Shown here one piece after another: positions 1 through 9,542 of a stretch of 60,021 nt of DNA. A program made the position numbers and the translations under genes. Every line of letters begins with the position of its first letter. Position 1 is the first letter of the stretch. The notes below the pieces were generated by a model. It worked only from the letters and a program-made list of their open reading frames with translations, made no database searches and had not been told where the DNA came from. The stretch is taken from NCBI GenBank assembly GCA_025210395.1, contig JAOARV010000023.1, positions 1 to 60,021 on the forward strand. The letters are read 5' to 3'. The DNA is from Marinisporobacter sp. (GTDB taxonomy: Bacteria; Bacillota; Clostridia; Peptostreptococcales; Thermotaleaceae).

Positions 1-23
1 GTTTATATTTTTAAAATCAAAAG

Positions 24-77
24 TCATTTATCTCACCTCGAGTTTTACTTTATTAATTTATTATTCGAGATAAATGA
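24..77. repeat. Inverted repeat at the left edge
   Basis: Two perfect 11-base arms, TCATTTATCTC (24-34) and GAGATAAATGA (67-77), are separated by 32 bases. No U-tract follows, so it is not an obvious terminator. It could be an operator or the end of a lost element; with sequence missing on the left the role cannot be decided. Confidence 0.4.
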
Positions 78-379
78 TGAAATTCCTTTTTGAAATTTTA
101 TTATGTTATTTGGAAATATTAGTTAGCCGGAATATGAGTTTCTAGTTTTTTAGCTTAGATTATGTATTGGAATAGAAGCTACACTGTAGATAATAACATA
201 CATATAATGAGAAAAATGTAGAAAAAGAGAAAAAAATGATATGATTTACAAAAGAATAAAAATTATGATTAGTTGTTCAACTAAAATAATTGGCTTAAGT
301 AGTACAAAAAATTAAACAGCTAATTCAAAGAGATTATATAACTTGTGAAAGCTAATATTATTGATTACATAAGAAAGTA

Positions 380-562
380 ATGGATCATGTAGAAAAAGTT
401 TATACAGATGCATACTTTAATAATTTTGCCTTAAAGAAAAATGGATAACTTTGGGATTCGGTTGGAAACCTCTCTGAAAAAGCTTTAGATCATGTGAAAG
501 AATTGTATCTAACTCCAAAAGAATTATCTCAGTATTCCTTATTAAAAAGTTTATGTAGATAA
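380..562 (+). pseudogene. Decayed ORF of unknown family
   Basis: From ATG 380 the frame reads 22 codons, hits TAA at 446-448, then continues for 37 protein-like codons to TAA at 560-562. The residues after the stop (for example KALDHVKELYLTPKEL) are amphipathic and rich in charged residues, unlike random translation of AT-rich spacer. I do not recognise the family. The most likely reading is a gene remnant; an intergenic coincidence cannot be excluded. The rest of 78-660 shows nothing I can name. Confidence 0.3.
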
Positions 563-689
563 TAAAATAAATTTGCAAAAAAATAAAGGAATACGAACAA
601 AAATGTAGAAATTACCAAAGAACGGGTAAATTACTAATTGTTTATTTTAAAGAATAATATAAAAAATTAAATATGAATAAGTGGATAAT

Positions 690-780
690 TAAGCGATAAA
701 GGCAAACTTATCGAAAGGTAAGGACGCAAAGCTATGGGTCTACGGAACAGAAAGTTCTATGATTGCCAGGTTGCCGAAAG
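690..780 (+). ncRNA. Class I cyclic-di-GMP riboswitch (GEMM-I)
   Basis: The segment shows the conserved GEMM-I pieces in order: GGCAAAC (701-707), a P2 hairpin TTATCGAAAGGTAA with a GAAA tetraloop, GGACGCAAAGC (722-732), a second arm with the receptor side of the tetraloop contact, and the closing GGTTGCCGAAAG (769-780). GEMM-I aptamers bind c-di-GMP and usually act through a terminator that follows directly, as here (784-829). The next intact gene is the chemotaxis receptor at 1217, a common type of target, but about 430 bases lie between, so the regulated gene is inferred. Confidence 0.9.
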
Positions 781-781
781 T

Positions 782-829
782 AAAGCATTAAGAAAATACT
801 TCTATTAGAAAGAGCTTCTTAATGCTTTT
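782..829 (+). terminator. Riboswitch-associated hairpin (first terminator)
   Basis: An 11-bp perfect stem, AGCATTAAGAA (784-794) with TTCTTAATGCT (816-826), follows the aptamer directly and is followed by TTT. The U-tract is short. The placement fits the expression platform of the c-di-GMP riboswitch. Confidence 0.7.
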
Positions 830-864
830 ATAGCACCATATTTTATTTTAATAAAATATCATGG

Positions 865-892
865 CATCTATAGCTTTCTATAGGTGTTTTTT
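865..892 (+). terminator. Second hairpin with U-tract downstream of the riboswitch
   Basis: A 9-bp stem CATCTATAG / CTATAGGTG (865-873 and 878-886, one G-U pair) with a CTTT loop is followed by six T. This is a better canonical intrinsic terminator than the hairpin next to the aptamer. Two hairpins in series would make read-through into 1217 tightly conditional. Confidence 0.75.
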
Positions 893-1053
893 GTTTGCTA
901 ATTATTATTTATTATGGAAGAGAGGTGACTGATTAAAGTATTATCATTATAAACGATCATATTTATCAATGTTTAACAAATCTTATATTTCTTATTATTT
1001 ATTGAGAAGTTGTTAGCTATCCCAAAATATAAATAGTTTGTTCATTTTATAGG

Positions 1054-1215
1054 ATGGCTTTTGGAAAAAAAGGTTGAAAAGTGATCATAAATATATCTGA
1101 ATATTCAAGTAATGCCAACGAGAAATAGTGTAGACCATGGAAACGCCCAATATCCACATATTTAATAGATGAATATCTAACCCAAATAAATAGATTATAT
1201 AAAGGAGATACATAA
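1054..1215 (+). pseudogene. Possible gene remnant just before the chemotaxis receptor
   Basis: One frame runs from ATG 1054 to TAA 1213-1215 with internal stops at 1075 and 1126. The last part ([20 protein letters not shown]) looks protein-like. It overlaps the ribosome binding site of the next gene. Family not recognised; low confidence. 893-1053 shows nothing else I can name. Confidence 0.2.
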
Positions 1216-1216
1216 T

Positions 1217-2920
1217 ATGAAGTACAATTTGTTAAGAAAGATCAGTATTCAAAAAAGGCTGCTCATTGTTATTTCTTTAATTGCAATGATTTTTTGTGTT
1301 ATGTCTGCTAGTCAAATTTATAATATGAAACAAATGAATAAAGATGTAGATAAGGTTGTGAATGAAGGAACGCATGGAATTATAAATGCGGAGAAAGCAA
1401 ATTTTTATATGCATCAAATTATTATTAATTTCTATCGCTCTACAACAGGGGATGAAAAGTTTATTCAAGCAATGGTGGACAATTGTACTTACGTTACGCA
1501 AGCTTTAGATGAATATGAAAAAACTGCAAAGACACAAAAAAATAAGGATCTTCTAATGGAGGTAAAAACGGCTTTTGGAGAATATGAAAAGGTTATTCAC
1601 AAACTAGCTAAGGAACTACGGGGGGGAATGAGAGATAAACAAATTATTCAGTTTTTAAATGAGCAAGATACGAAAACAAAAGCTGATCGAGTGATTGCAG
1701 GTATAGATCATATTGCGAAATATAGTGAAGAAACTGCAAATTCTAGCAAAGATATATATTTCAATAAAACAAAAAACACAATTTTCATCATGATTATGGC
1801 AGCTATAGGTACATTAGTATTATCTGTTTATATAAGCTTTGGTGTGAGTCTATCTATTATCGTTCCGTTAAAAGAATTAGTAAAAGAAATAAAAAATGTA
1901 GAAGAAAACTTAGATATGACTTATCGTTTTAAAGATGATGGTAATGATGAGATTGGATTAGTAAAAGATGTACTAAATGTTTTTATGGAAAAATATCAGA
2001 ATATTATGTCTCATACCCATTCTAATATAAAAACAAATGTGGAAAAATTTCAGGAGATTGTTTGTGCATCAGAAGAAAGTATTAAAAATGTAGAAGAATA
2101 TGTGGATGCTGTTATTTTGAAAGTGAATGATCTTGGAGAAACAACAGAAATTCAAACGGATCAAATGAAAAATGTTTGTGAAACATCACAAGTTGTTGCT
2201 ACGAAAAGTAATGCTGTTGCCGAGGAGGTTCAGTTAGTAACAACATACACAAATGATGCTGTTAAGCATGTTCAATCAACACTTGAATTTTCTAAACAGG
2301 TAGTATTATCTTCAGATGAAGTGAGTAAAAATGTAGAGATTCTTTCTGGTAAAATAAGTAATATCCAAAAATTTGTTGATATGATTACGAGTATAGCAGA
2401 TCAAACGAACCTTCTTGCATTAAATGCATCTATTGAAGCAGCTAGAGCAGGAGAATATGGGAGGGGGTTTGCTGTAGTGGCAGAAGAAATACGAAAACTG
2501 GCAGAAGAAACCCATAAGGAAGCTGAAAATGTAACCAATTTATCTAATGGCATTATTTTCGAATTACAAAATGTAAATAAAGTAATTGTGAAAAATTCTG
2601 ACATATCCCAAAGAACAAGTGAACAATCGACACTTACGAGGGAAAAAATGCAAGAAATATTAACAGCAATGGAATCTATTATGCAAACTTCAAAGGACAT
2701 GTCCTCCTTAGTTATAAAACAAGTAGAGGCAAATATGAATATGGAGGAATTTATACGAGCTACTACTGAAGAAATGACAAGTACAGTTTCTTCGGTCAAT
2801 GGAATTACTGAAGAAATAGATAAGGTAAGTGCTGGAGGACAGGAAATTATAAAAGCTTCTGAAGATTTAATGAAGATCGTACATACAATGGATAGGGCAA
2901 TGACTGAATTTAAGATGTAA
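1217..2920 (+). CDS. Methyl-accepting chemotaxis protein
   Basis: Transmembrane receptor that passes an extracellular signal to CheA/CheW. The 567-residue protein has a transmembrane helix at about 12-34, a helical extracellular domain of the four-helix-bundle size (about 35-188), a second transmembrane helix (about 189-213), a HAMP segment, and a long coiled-coil signalling domain. The conserved hairpin tip is intact ([19 protein letters not shown], then [15 protein letters not shown]). AAAGGAGATACAT precedes ATG 1217. The ligand is unknown. An upstream c-di-GMP-I riboswitch (690-780) suggests that c-di-GMP represses it when cells turn sessile. A terminator follows at 2957. Confidence 0.95.
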   Translation: MKYNLLRKISIQKRLLIVISLIAMIFCVMSASQIYNMKQMNKDVDKVVNEGTHGIINAEKANFYMHQIIINFYRSTTGDEKFIQAMVDNCTYVTQALDEYEKTAKTQKNKDLLMEVKTAFGEYEKVIHKLAKELRGGMRDKQIIQFLNEQDTKTKADRVIAGIDHIAKYSEETANSSKDIYFNKTKNTIFIMIMAAIGTLVLSVYISFGVSLSIIVPLKELVKEIKNVEENLDMTYRFKDDGNDEIGLVKDVLNVFMEKYQNIMSHTHSNIKTNVEKFQEIVCASEESIKNVEEYVDAVILKVNDLGETTEIQTDQMKNVCETSQVVATKSNAVAEEVQLVTTYTNDAVKHVQSTLEFSKQVVLSSDEVSKNVEILSGKISNIQKFVDMITSIADQTNLLALNASIEAARAGEYGRGFAVVAEEIRKLAEETHKEAENVTNLSNGIIFELQNVNKVIVKNSDISQRTSEQSTLTREKMQEILTAMESIMQTSKDMSSLVIKQVEANMNMEEFIRATTEEMTSTVSSVNGITEEIDKVSAGGQEIIKASEDLMKIVHTMDRAMTEFKM

Positions 2921-2956
2921 GAAAAGGATCAATAAAAAATGAAAAAATAGAAGCGA

Positions 2957-2986
2957 GAAGCTGTGTGAATAATCATGCAGCTTTTC
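2957..2986 (+). terminator. Intrinsic terminator after the chemotaxis receptor
   Basis: Stem AGCTGTGTGA / TCATGCAGCT (2959-2968 and 2973-2982, with G-U pairs), loop ATAA, then TTTTCC. Confidence 0.8.
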
Positions 2987-3103
2987 CTTAGTATAACATA
3001 AAAAAAGTACAAAATTGTCTACTATATTGATATATGATAAAATCATGATGAAATAAATTTTAAAATAAGATAAAATGTTGTAAGAAGAGAAAGGAGAGAG
3101 CGT

Positions 3104-6100
3104 ATGAAGGATCAAAAGGATCATCTAAATTATATACCAGAGCTTCATGATGAGAAAAATATCCTTGGGAAATGGGCATGCTTGTTTGTAGATCGACCAA
3201 GGATTATGATTTTATTAATTATTTTGATTGTTTACGCTGGGATGATTTCTTTTACACAAATGCCAAAAGAGATTAATCCAGAGATAAGACTTCCCTATAT
3301 TAATGTAACAACCACTTATACAGGAGCGTCACCAGAAGAAATGGAAACTTTGGTTACTGATGAATTAGAAAATAAAATTAGTGAGATAGAAGGAATAAAA
3401 AGTTTAAAGTCCACATCTGCATTAGGATATTCAAATATTGATATTAGCTTTGATGTAAATGCGGATATGGAAAAGATGAAAAATGAAGTAAAGGATAAGG
3501 TATCAGAAGCAAAAGGAGCCCTTCCAGATGATGCAGATGAACCTTATATAAGTGAGGCAGAAACAGGAAATAAATATGTACTCATCCTCAACCTCACAGG
3601 GGTAGATGATTTGGTAGAGCTTAAAAATTCTGCTGATCGAATAAGGGATGAGATTAAAAAGAATAAGGAAGTATCGGATGTAGATGTATATGGAGGGTTA
3701 GAAAGAGAGATCAAGGTAATGGTAGACCCCCATAAGCTAGCAGCATATAACTTAAGACTAGATCAAATAGGAAATGCACTAAGAGATAGTAATACAACTA
3801 TACCAACTATACCAGGAGGAAATGTATACCTAGATCATAAAAAATATAATGTTAGAACTATCCGTAAATTTAAAGCTGTAGAAGATATGAAAAATGTAGT
3901 CGTTTCCTATACAGGTAGTGGACCTTTATATATAAAGGATATAGGGGTTGTTGTAGATGGCTATAAGGAAATACAGTCTGATGCGAGAATGTCTGTTGGA
4001 ATAGGAACGAAAAATCCTACGGTAAAAAAATCAGTAACCTTAGTAGTAAAGAGAAAAGAAGGATCGGATGCTATAGCCATAGGAGAAGAAGTAAGAAGAA
4101 TATTAAATGAAGGACAAGGAAGTATTTATCCAGAAGAGATGGAAACCCATATTACTATGGATTTAGCCGAAGAAATAGATCGTCAGCTTGGAGATGTTTT
4201 TGATAATGCGAAATCAGGTTTATTTTTGGTTATTATTGTTCTATATATATTTATAGGATTATCAGAGTCTTTAGTTGTTTCGGTAGTTATTCCACTAGCT
4301 CTTTTGGCATCTACCATATTGCTTAAGAATATGGGGGCTTCTATCAATACAATGATTCTTTTCTCTATGATCTTAGCTGTAGGGATGCTTGTGGATAATG
4401 GAATTGTAGTAATGGAAAATATTGATCGATTGAGGATGAAGGGGGTAAGTGCCAAGGATGCAGCAAAGGCTGCTACCAATCAAGTAGCACCAGCCATATT
4501 ATCAGCAACCCTTACAACTTTAGCTGCATTTTTACCTATGGCAATAACTCCGGGGCTTTATGGTTATTGGTTAAAATGGATTCCAATAACTGTAATTGCA
4601 GCATTAGGATCATCCTTTTTTATTGCTACTACTGTAACACCAGCATTAAGCTCTGTATTTTTAAAGGAACATGGTAAAAAAGATAAAAAAAGAAAGAAGT
4701 TTTTAGCTATAGGGATGAAAGGAATCTCTATACTTGCTGTATTTATTCTTTCTATGCTTTCTTTTAAAGATAAACATGAAGGTTTTTTTAATACAAATAT
4801 ACTTGCTTGGAGTTTTACCATTGTTTTTACAGGGGCTATTATTTATAAGCTCATAAAGGGAAAGAAAAATCCATTAGACAGTCCTTTTATAAGAACTTAT
4901 GGAAATATCCTGCATAGCATTATCATTAGTAAAAAGAAAAAATGCATCGTATTGGGAATCGTTGTAACTTTATTGGTAGGAAGTGTTATGTTACCTGTAT
5001 CAGGTATATTAAAGATTACTGTATTTGGAGATATGGATGCAGAAGAATTTGATGTAAATATTAAAGCACCAGTAGGTTCAGAGCTAGAAACCACATCTAA
5101 TATAACAGCAGAGGTTGAAAAAATATTGTTTGAGTATCCTGAAATGAAAAGCTTTAGCACAAGTATTTCAAGTTCTGAAAGAGCAAAGATTCGAGTAAAG
5201 CTTTTAGAGCATGATAAAAGAGAAAGAACAAGTATGGAAATTGCAGAGGATTGTAGAGATCGTATAAAAGATATTCCAGGGGCAGAGATCACTATAGGAC
5301 AAATGAAAGGTGGTATTGACTTTGGCAATAAGGATATAGAAATCATGATTTATGGAAAGAACTTTGATACCTTAAAGACAATAGCCAATGATTTTACAGA
5401 TACCTTAAAAAATATAGAAGGAACGATGGATGCTGGAAATAATTTTGAAAATGGTTTAAGTGAAATGCAGATCATTATCAACAGAGAAAAGGCAGCTTTA
5501 TTAGGATTAGATCATAGAAGCATTTCTATGACCATAAGAAATGCTATACATGGATTGCAGGCAACTACCTTTAAAATCAATCAAGAAGAAATTGATGTAA
5601 TGATCCGTACAACGAAGGAAAAATTATCTCATAAGGAAGATTTTAATAATATTTATTTCTATGGAAAAAGCAATCAACCTATACCATTTTCTTATGTAGC
5701 TACTGCAAAAGAGGAAGAAGGCTGTTCAGCAATTTTTCATCATAGCGAGAAAAGATATGCAAAGGTTGGAGCAAATGTAAAAAATCAAGAACAAAAGATG
5801 GCTATACAAGAAGCGTTTATGAAGAAAGTGAATGAATACCCTATGCCAAAAGGTTATTCTATAGGGTTTGATCGAGAGCAAGAAGAGGTAAATGACTATT
5901 TTATCAATATGGGGAAAAATATGTTGATTGCCATGATTCTTGTATATCTTATTCTTTCAATACAATTTAATTCTTTATCGCAACCCTTTGTTATATTATT
6001 TTCTGTACCTCTTGCGGTAATTGGTGTATTTATAGGGCTTACCCTAGTAGGAAGCTATTTGGGATTAACCTCATTAATAGGAATGGTATCCTTAGTAGGA

Positions 6101-6424
6101 ATCGCAGTAAATGATGCTATTGTATTGGTTGACTATATCAACTATTTAAGGAAAAATGGATATGAAATGGATCAAGCTATAAAAGAAACAGCTATGACGA
6201 GATTTATACCTGTTATGTCAACGACTATAACTACTGTAGGCGGAATATTACCCCTTACATTAAAAAATGATTTTTATGCACCTATGGGGTATGCAATCAT
6301 ATTTGGATTAAGCTTTGCCACTTTATTGACATTGGTAATCGTACCTATACTATATTCTTTAGTAGAGGGGATGAAAGCATATTTTAAGAGTAGAAAATTG
6401 AGAAAAATGCAGATGAATGGATAA
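3104..6424 (+). CDS. RND-family efflux transporter (AcrB/HAE1-like)
   Basis: Proton-driven inner-membrane exporter of the ACR_tran family, 1106 residues. It shows the RND pattern: TM1 after a cytoplasmic tail of about 30 residues, a large extracytoplasmic loop, TM2-6, a second loop, then TM8-12. TM4 carries the proton-site aspartate in MLVDNGIVVMEN; the TM10 equivalent is GIAVNDAIVLVDY, as in YerP/SwrC-like pumps. Between TM6 and TM7 (about residues 527-585) there are two extra hydrophobic segments not present in AcrB. The adaptor gene follows after 41 bases; no TolC-like gene is present in this window. Substrate unknown. RBS GAAAGGAGAGAG; start ATG 3104. Confidence 0.93.
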   Translation: MKDQKDHLNYIPELHDEKNILGKWACLFVDRPRIMILLIILIVYAGMISFTQMPKEINPEIRLPYINVTTTYTGASPEEMETLVTDELENKISEIEGIKSLKSTSALGYSNIDISFDVNADMEKMKNEVKDKVSEAKGALPDDADEPYISEAETGNKYVLILNLTGVDDLVELKNSADRIRDEIKKNKEVSDVDVYGGLEREIKVMVDPHKLAAYNLRLDQIGNALRDSNTTIPTIPGGNVYLDHKKYNVRTIRKFKAVEDMKNVVVSYTGSGPLYIKDIGVVVDGYKEIQSDARMSVGIGTKNPTVKKSVTLVVKRKEGSDAIAIGEEVRRILNEGQGSIYPEEMETHITMDLAEEIDRQLGDVFDNAKSGLFLVIIVLYIFIGLSESLVVSVVIPLALLASTILLKNMGASINTMILFSMILAVGMLVDNGIVVMENIDRLRMKGVSAKDAAKAATNQVAPAILSATLTTLAAFLPMAITPGLYGYWLKWIPITVIAALGSSFFIATTVTPALSSVFLKEHGKKDKKRKKFLAIGMKGISILAVFILSMLSFKDKHEGFFNTNILAWSFTIVFTGAIIYKLIKGKKNPLDSPFIRTYGNILHSIIISKKKKCIVLGIVVTLLVGSVMLPVSGILKITVFGDMDAEEFDVNIKAPVGSELETTSNITAEVEKILFEYPEMKSFSTSISSSERAKIRVKLLEHDKRERTSMEIAEDCRDRIKDIPGAEITIGQMKGGIDFGNKDIEIMIYGKNFDTLKTIANDFTDTLKNIEGTMDAGNNFENGLSEMQIIINREKAALLGLDHRSISMTIRNAIHGLQATTFKINQEEIDVMIRTTKEKLSHKEDFNNIYFYGKSNQPIPFSYVATAKEEEGCSAIFHHSEKRYAKVGANVKNQEQKMAIQEAFMKKVNEYPMPKGYSIGFDREQEEVNDYFINMGKNMLIAMILVYLILSIQFNSLSQPFVILFSVPLAVIGVFIGLTLVGSYLGLTSLIGMVSLVGIAVNDAIVLVDYINYLRKNGYEMDQAIKETAMTRFIPVMSTTITTVGGILPLTLKNDFYAPMGYAIIFGLSFATLLTLVIVPILYSLVEGMKAYFKSRKLRKMQMNG

Positions 6425-6465
6425 AAACGGGAAGAAGATAAAAGAAATAGAGAGGAGAGAACAGA

Positions 6466-7563
6466 TTGAAGAAATTATTATTCCTATTAGGATGGATCCT
6501 CATGATGAGTAGTTGTTTACTTATAGGTTGTGGGAATCAGAAGGCACAAGAAGCAGATGGAAAAAATGTGGATGAATTACAAAAAGAAGAAGCTGTATAT
6601 GTAAAAACGGAGCCTGTTCAAACAATGAATTTTACGAATAAGATTATGTTACCAGGAAATTTAAAGCCTAGGGAAGAAGCAGTTGTAACAGCAGAGGTAA
6701 ATGGAAAAGTACAAGAAATTGTTGGAGATTTAGGAAGTCATGTAGGGAAAGGACAGTCCCTTTGTAAATTAGATGATACAACTTATCAATTAGCATATGA
6801 GAATAAAAGCAAAGACCTTTCTATGGCTCGTATAGAATACGATCATCTAACAAATGATTATGAAAGAACAAAGACGCTTTATGAAAACCATGTAAAATCA
6901 AAATCAGAATTGGAGACAGTAGAAAAGGAATATGAAAAACAAAAAGAATCATTAGGAATAAAAGAAAATGATGTAGCTTTAGCAAAGAAAAATGTGGAAG
7001 ATACTCATATCAAAGCCCCTATTTCTGGAATTATTAGTAGTAAGAAGGCTTTGATGGGGCAAATGGTTTCTCCTGGTACGCAGCTTTTTAAACTTGTCAA
7101 TATAGATCAAATATATGTGGAAGTAGGAATTGCTGAAAAAGATATGCCTTTTATAAAAAAGGGACAAAAATGTGTTGTAAAGGTAGAGGTATTTTCGGAT
7201 AGCATTGAAGGAAAAATAACAAACATAGGACCAGAGCCTGAAAAAGATACCAAAACATATCCAGTAAAAATTTTGATCAATAATGAAAAGATGAAATTAA
7301 AAGCAGGAATGTTTGCAACAGCAAAGATTATATTAGATCAGCATAAAGATGCATTAGGAGTACCTAAAAAAGCTGTGATGAAAGAGAAGGAAAAGCATTA
7401 TGTTTTTATAGAGGAAAATAAAAAGGCTGTGAAAAAAGAAGTAAAAATAGGCTTTTCTAGTGATGCTGCTTATGAAATTTTAGAGGGTGTCGAAAAAGGA
7501 GATCAGGTTATTGTAGTAGGGTATGAAAATTTAGAAGATGGAAGCTTAGTTGAAAAAAAATAA
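6466..7563 (+). CDS. RND efflux adaptor (membrane fusion protein), lipoprotein
   Basis: Periplasmic-adaptor-type protein, 365 residues, expected to dock on the RND pump encoded just upstream. It has a lipoprotein signal with lipobox LIGC (Cys22), a biotinyl-lipoyl-like half (GKVQEIVGDLGSHVGKGQ), a coiled-coil hairpin (about 105-165), the matching lipoyl half (APISGIISSKKALMGQMV) and beta-barrel and C-terminal domains. The start is TTG 6466, preceded by AGAGGAGAGAACAGA; no ATG fits as well. In a single-membrane cell the lipid anchor would hold it to the outer face of the membrane. A terminator overlaps its stop codon. Confidence 0.92.
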   Translation: MKKLLFLLGWILMMSSCLLIGCGNQKAQEADGKNVDELQKEEAVYVKTEPVQTMNFTNKIMLPGNLKPREEAVVTAEVNGKVQEIVGDLGSHVGKGQSLCKLDDTTYQLAYENKSKDLSMARIEYDHLTNDYERTKTLYENHVKSKSELETVEKEYEKQKESLGIKENDVALAKKNVEDTHIKAPISGIISSKKALMGQMVSPGTQLFKLVNIDQIYVEVGIAEKDMPFIKKGQKCVVKVEVFSDSIEGKITNIGPEPEKDTKTYPVKILINNEKMKLKAGMFATAKIILDQHKDALGVPKKAVMKEKEKHYVFIEENKKAVKKEVKIGFSSDAAYEILEGVEKGDQVIVVGYENLEDGSLVEKK

Positions 7564-7588
7564 GGACGAATCGTCCTTATTTTTTTTG
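7553..7588 (+). terminator. Intrinsic terminator overlapping the adaptor stop codon
   Basis: Stem AATAAGGACG / CGTCCTTATT around a three-base loop, followed by a run of T. The 5' arm includes the end of the adaptor gene. Confidence 0.9.
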
Positions 7589-7636
7589 TAGGAACATCTA
7601 AATTTTTCTTAAAGAAAATTGGTAAAAAAGAATAAA

Positions 7637-7666
7637 TTGATATGAATATATTTTGTATGATATAAT
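7637..7666 (+). promoter_or_regulatory. Promoter of accBCDA
   Basis: TTGATA (7637-7642), an 18-base spacer and TATAAT (7661-7666), with no other promoter-like sequence between the preceding terminator and accB. Confidence 0.65.
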
Positions 7667-7677
7667 AACACAAGATA

Positions 7678-7694
7678 TTAGTACTAGGTGCTAA
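7678..7694 (+). promoter_or_regulatory. FapR-like operator upstream of accB
   Basis: TTAGTACTAGGTGCTAA is a near-palindrome resembling the FapR box of Gram-positive fatty-acid genes (TTAGTACCTGATACTAA-type). It lies 12 bases after the -10 box, over the expected transcription start, where FapR would block RNA polymerase until malonyl-CoA accumulates. The match is by eye; no fapR gene is in this window. Confidence 0.6.
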
Positions 7695-7725
7695 GATTAA
7701 CCCAAAAATTAGGAGGTTTTACATA

Positions 7726-8169
7726 ATGAATATAAAAGATCTGAAAGAATTATTACTAACCATAGATCAAACAAGTATACAAAGAGTAGATATTGAAGAA
7801 AAGGATTTAAAAATCAGTGTGACAAAAGCAGTAAATGAAAATAATTTATCTTATGAAATGACTAGAAGTGAAAATAAAATAGAAAAAGAGGTTGAAGTTA
7901 TTCAAGAAAACTTAGTGATCAATGATGAAGAGGTTTATATTGTGAAATCTCCTATTGTAGGAGTTTTTTATGCAGCACCTAGTCCTGATGCACAAGATTT
8001 TGTTGAGGTAGGTTCATCTGTAGAAAAAGGGCAACCTATATGTATCATAGAAGCCATGAAGATTATGAATGAAATTCAAAGTGAAGAGTCAGGTCAAGTA
8101 GTAGAGATTTTAGTAGAGAATGAAGATATTGTAGAATATGGTCAGCCTTTAATGAAAATTAGGAGGTAA
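7726..8169 (+). CDS. accB: Acetyl-CoA carboxylase biotin carboxyl carrier protein
   Basis: Carries the biotin of acetyl-CoA carboxylase, which makes malonyl-CoA for fatty-acid synthesis. The 147-residue protein has a variable N-terminal part and a biotinyl domain with the motif EAMKIM (biotin on Lys112). The thumb-like [13 protein letters not shown] stretch is typical of AccB. First gene of a compact accB-accC-accD-accA operon. RBS TTAGGAGGTTTTACATA. The carrier needs BirA for biotinylation; biotin genes bioD and bioA lie at 34.5-36.6 kb. Confidence 0.97.
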   Translation: MNIKDLKELLLTIDQTSIQRVDIEEKDLKISVTKAVNENNLSYEMTRSENKIEKEVEVIQENLVINDEEVYIVKSPIVGVFYAAPSPDAQDFVEVGSSVEKGQPICIIEAMKIMNEIQSEESGQVVEILVENEDIVEYGQPLMKIRR

Positions 8170-8174
8170 GCTGT

Positions 8175-9518
8175 ATGTTTAAGAAAATATTAATTGCCAA
8201 TAGAGGAGAAATTGCTCTAAGAATTATTCGAGCATGTAAAGAATTAGGTGTAAAAACGGTGGCTGTTTATTCAGAAATAGACAAAGATTCTATTCATGTA
8301 CATATGGCTGATGAAGCCGTATGTATAGGACCTGCCATATCTTCTAAGAGTTATTTAAATATAGAAAATATTATTAGTGCAGCACTCATTACCCATGCAG
8401 AAGCCATTCATCCAGGCTATGGTTTTTTATCGGAGAGTATAAAGTTTGCTAAAATTTGTGAAGAACAGGGAATTAAGCTTATTGGACCAAAGGAAGAGCA
8501 TATCAGAAGAATGGGAAACAAAGCAGAGGCTAGAAAGACTATGATAGAAGCTAATGTGAGTGTTGTTCCTGGTTCAGAAGAAGCTACAACAGAGGCTCTA
8601 GAGGGATTAAAAATTGCAAAAGAAATAGGATTTCCTGTTATGGTCAAAGCTTCAAGTGGTGGCGGTGGAAGAGGTATGAGAATTGTACACCAAGAAGAAG
8701 ATTTTATCAATCAATTCAATATGGCAAAATCAGAAGCTTTTGCTGCCTTTAATGATGATGATATGTATATAGAAAAGTTTATTGAAGAACCAAGACATAT
8801 AGAATTTCAAATCTTAGGAGATGAACATGGTAATATGGTTCATTTAGGAGAGCGTGATTGCTCTTTGCAAAGAAGAAATCAAAAGGTATTAGAGGAAGCT
8901 CCTTTTTCTAGGATGGATGATGATTTAAGAAAAAGAATGGGACAAATGGCTATAAAGGCTGCTAAAGCTGTGAATTATGTAAGTGCAGGAACCATAGAGT
9001 TTTTATTAGATAAACATCATAACTTTTACTTTATTGAAATGAATACGAGGATTCAAGTAGAACATCCTGTTACAGAAATGGTTACAGGAATAGATTTAAT
9101 AAAGGAACAAATAAAGATTGCTGCTGGAGAAAAATTAAGATTCACTCAAGAGGAAATAAAAATCAATGGGCATGCAATAGAATGTAGAATCAATGCAGAA
9201 GATCCAAATAATAATTTTGCACCGTGTCCAGGAATTATTGAGAATTATTTTATCCCTGGAGGAAATGGGATTCGTATGGATAGTCATATTTATAGTGGCT
9301 ATAAGATTCCAGCTACATATGATTCTATGATCGGAAAGCTTATTGCATGGGGAAAAGATAGAAATGAAGCAATGGCTAGAATGAAGAGAGCTATTGATGA
9401 GATGACGATTATAGGAATCAATACAAATATTGATTTTCATAAAGAGCTATTAAGTCATGAGAAATTTATTGAAAATGAAATTGATACTTCCTTTATTGGT
9501 AAAGAAATGATGAAATAG
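8175..9518 (+). CDS. accC: Acetyl-CoA carboxylase biotin carboxylase subunit
   Basis: ATP-dependent carboxylation of AccB-biotin. The 447-residue ATP-grasp protein starts with MFKKILIANRGEIALRI, has the glycine-rich ATP loop KASSGGGGRGM, and the catalytic region EMNTRIQVEHPVTE. The length is that of a stand-alone AccC. It begins 5 bases after accB, whose last codons carry its ribosome binding site (AGGAGGTAAGCTGT). Confidence 0.97.
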   Translation: MFKKILIANRGEIALRIIRACKELGVKTVAVYSEIDKDSIHVHMADEAVCIGPAISSKSYLNIENIISAALITHAEAIHPGYGFLSESIKFAKICEEQGIKLIGPKEEHIRRMGNKAEARKTMIEANVSVVPGSEEATTEALEGLKIAKEIGFPVMVKASSGGGGRGMRIVHQEEDFINQFNMAKSEAFAAFNDDDMYIEKFIEEPRHIEFQILGDEHGNMVHLGERDCSLQRRNQKVLEEAPFSRMDDDLRKRMGQMAIKAAKAVNYVSAGTIEFLLDKHHNFYFIEMNTRIQVEHPVTEMVTGIDLIKEQIKIAAGEKLRFTQEEIKINGHAIECRINAEDPNNNFAPCPGIIENYFIPGGNGIRMDSHIYSGYKIPATYDSMIGKLIAWGKDRNEAMARMKRAIDEMTIIGINTNIDFHKELLSHEKFIENEIDTSFIGKEMMK

Positions 9519-9542
9519 GTTTAATAGAGAAAGGTGAATAAA

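Noticed and set aside
2401..2799. Long minus-strand ORF inside the chemotaxis receptor gene
   Set aside because: It is antisense to a clear coding frame, has no ribosome binding site, and its residue composition is that of a shadow frame. The same holds for the minus-strand ORFs inside RND, acc, EIIC, exchanger, cadA and mutase genes.
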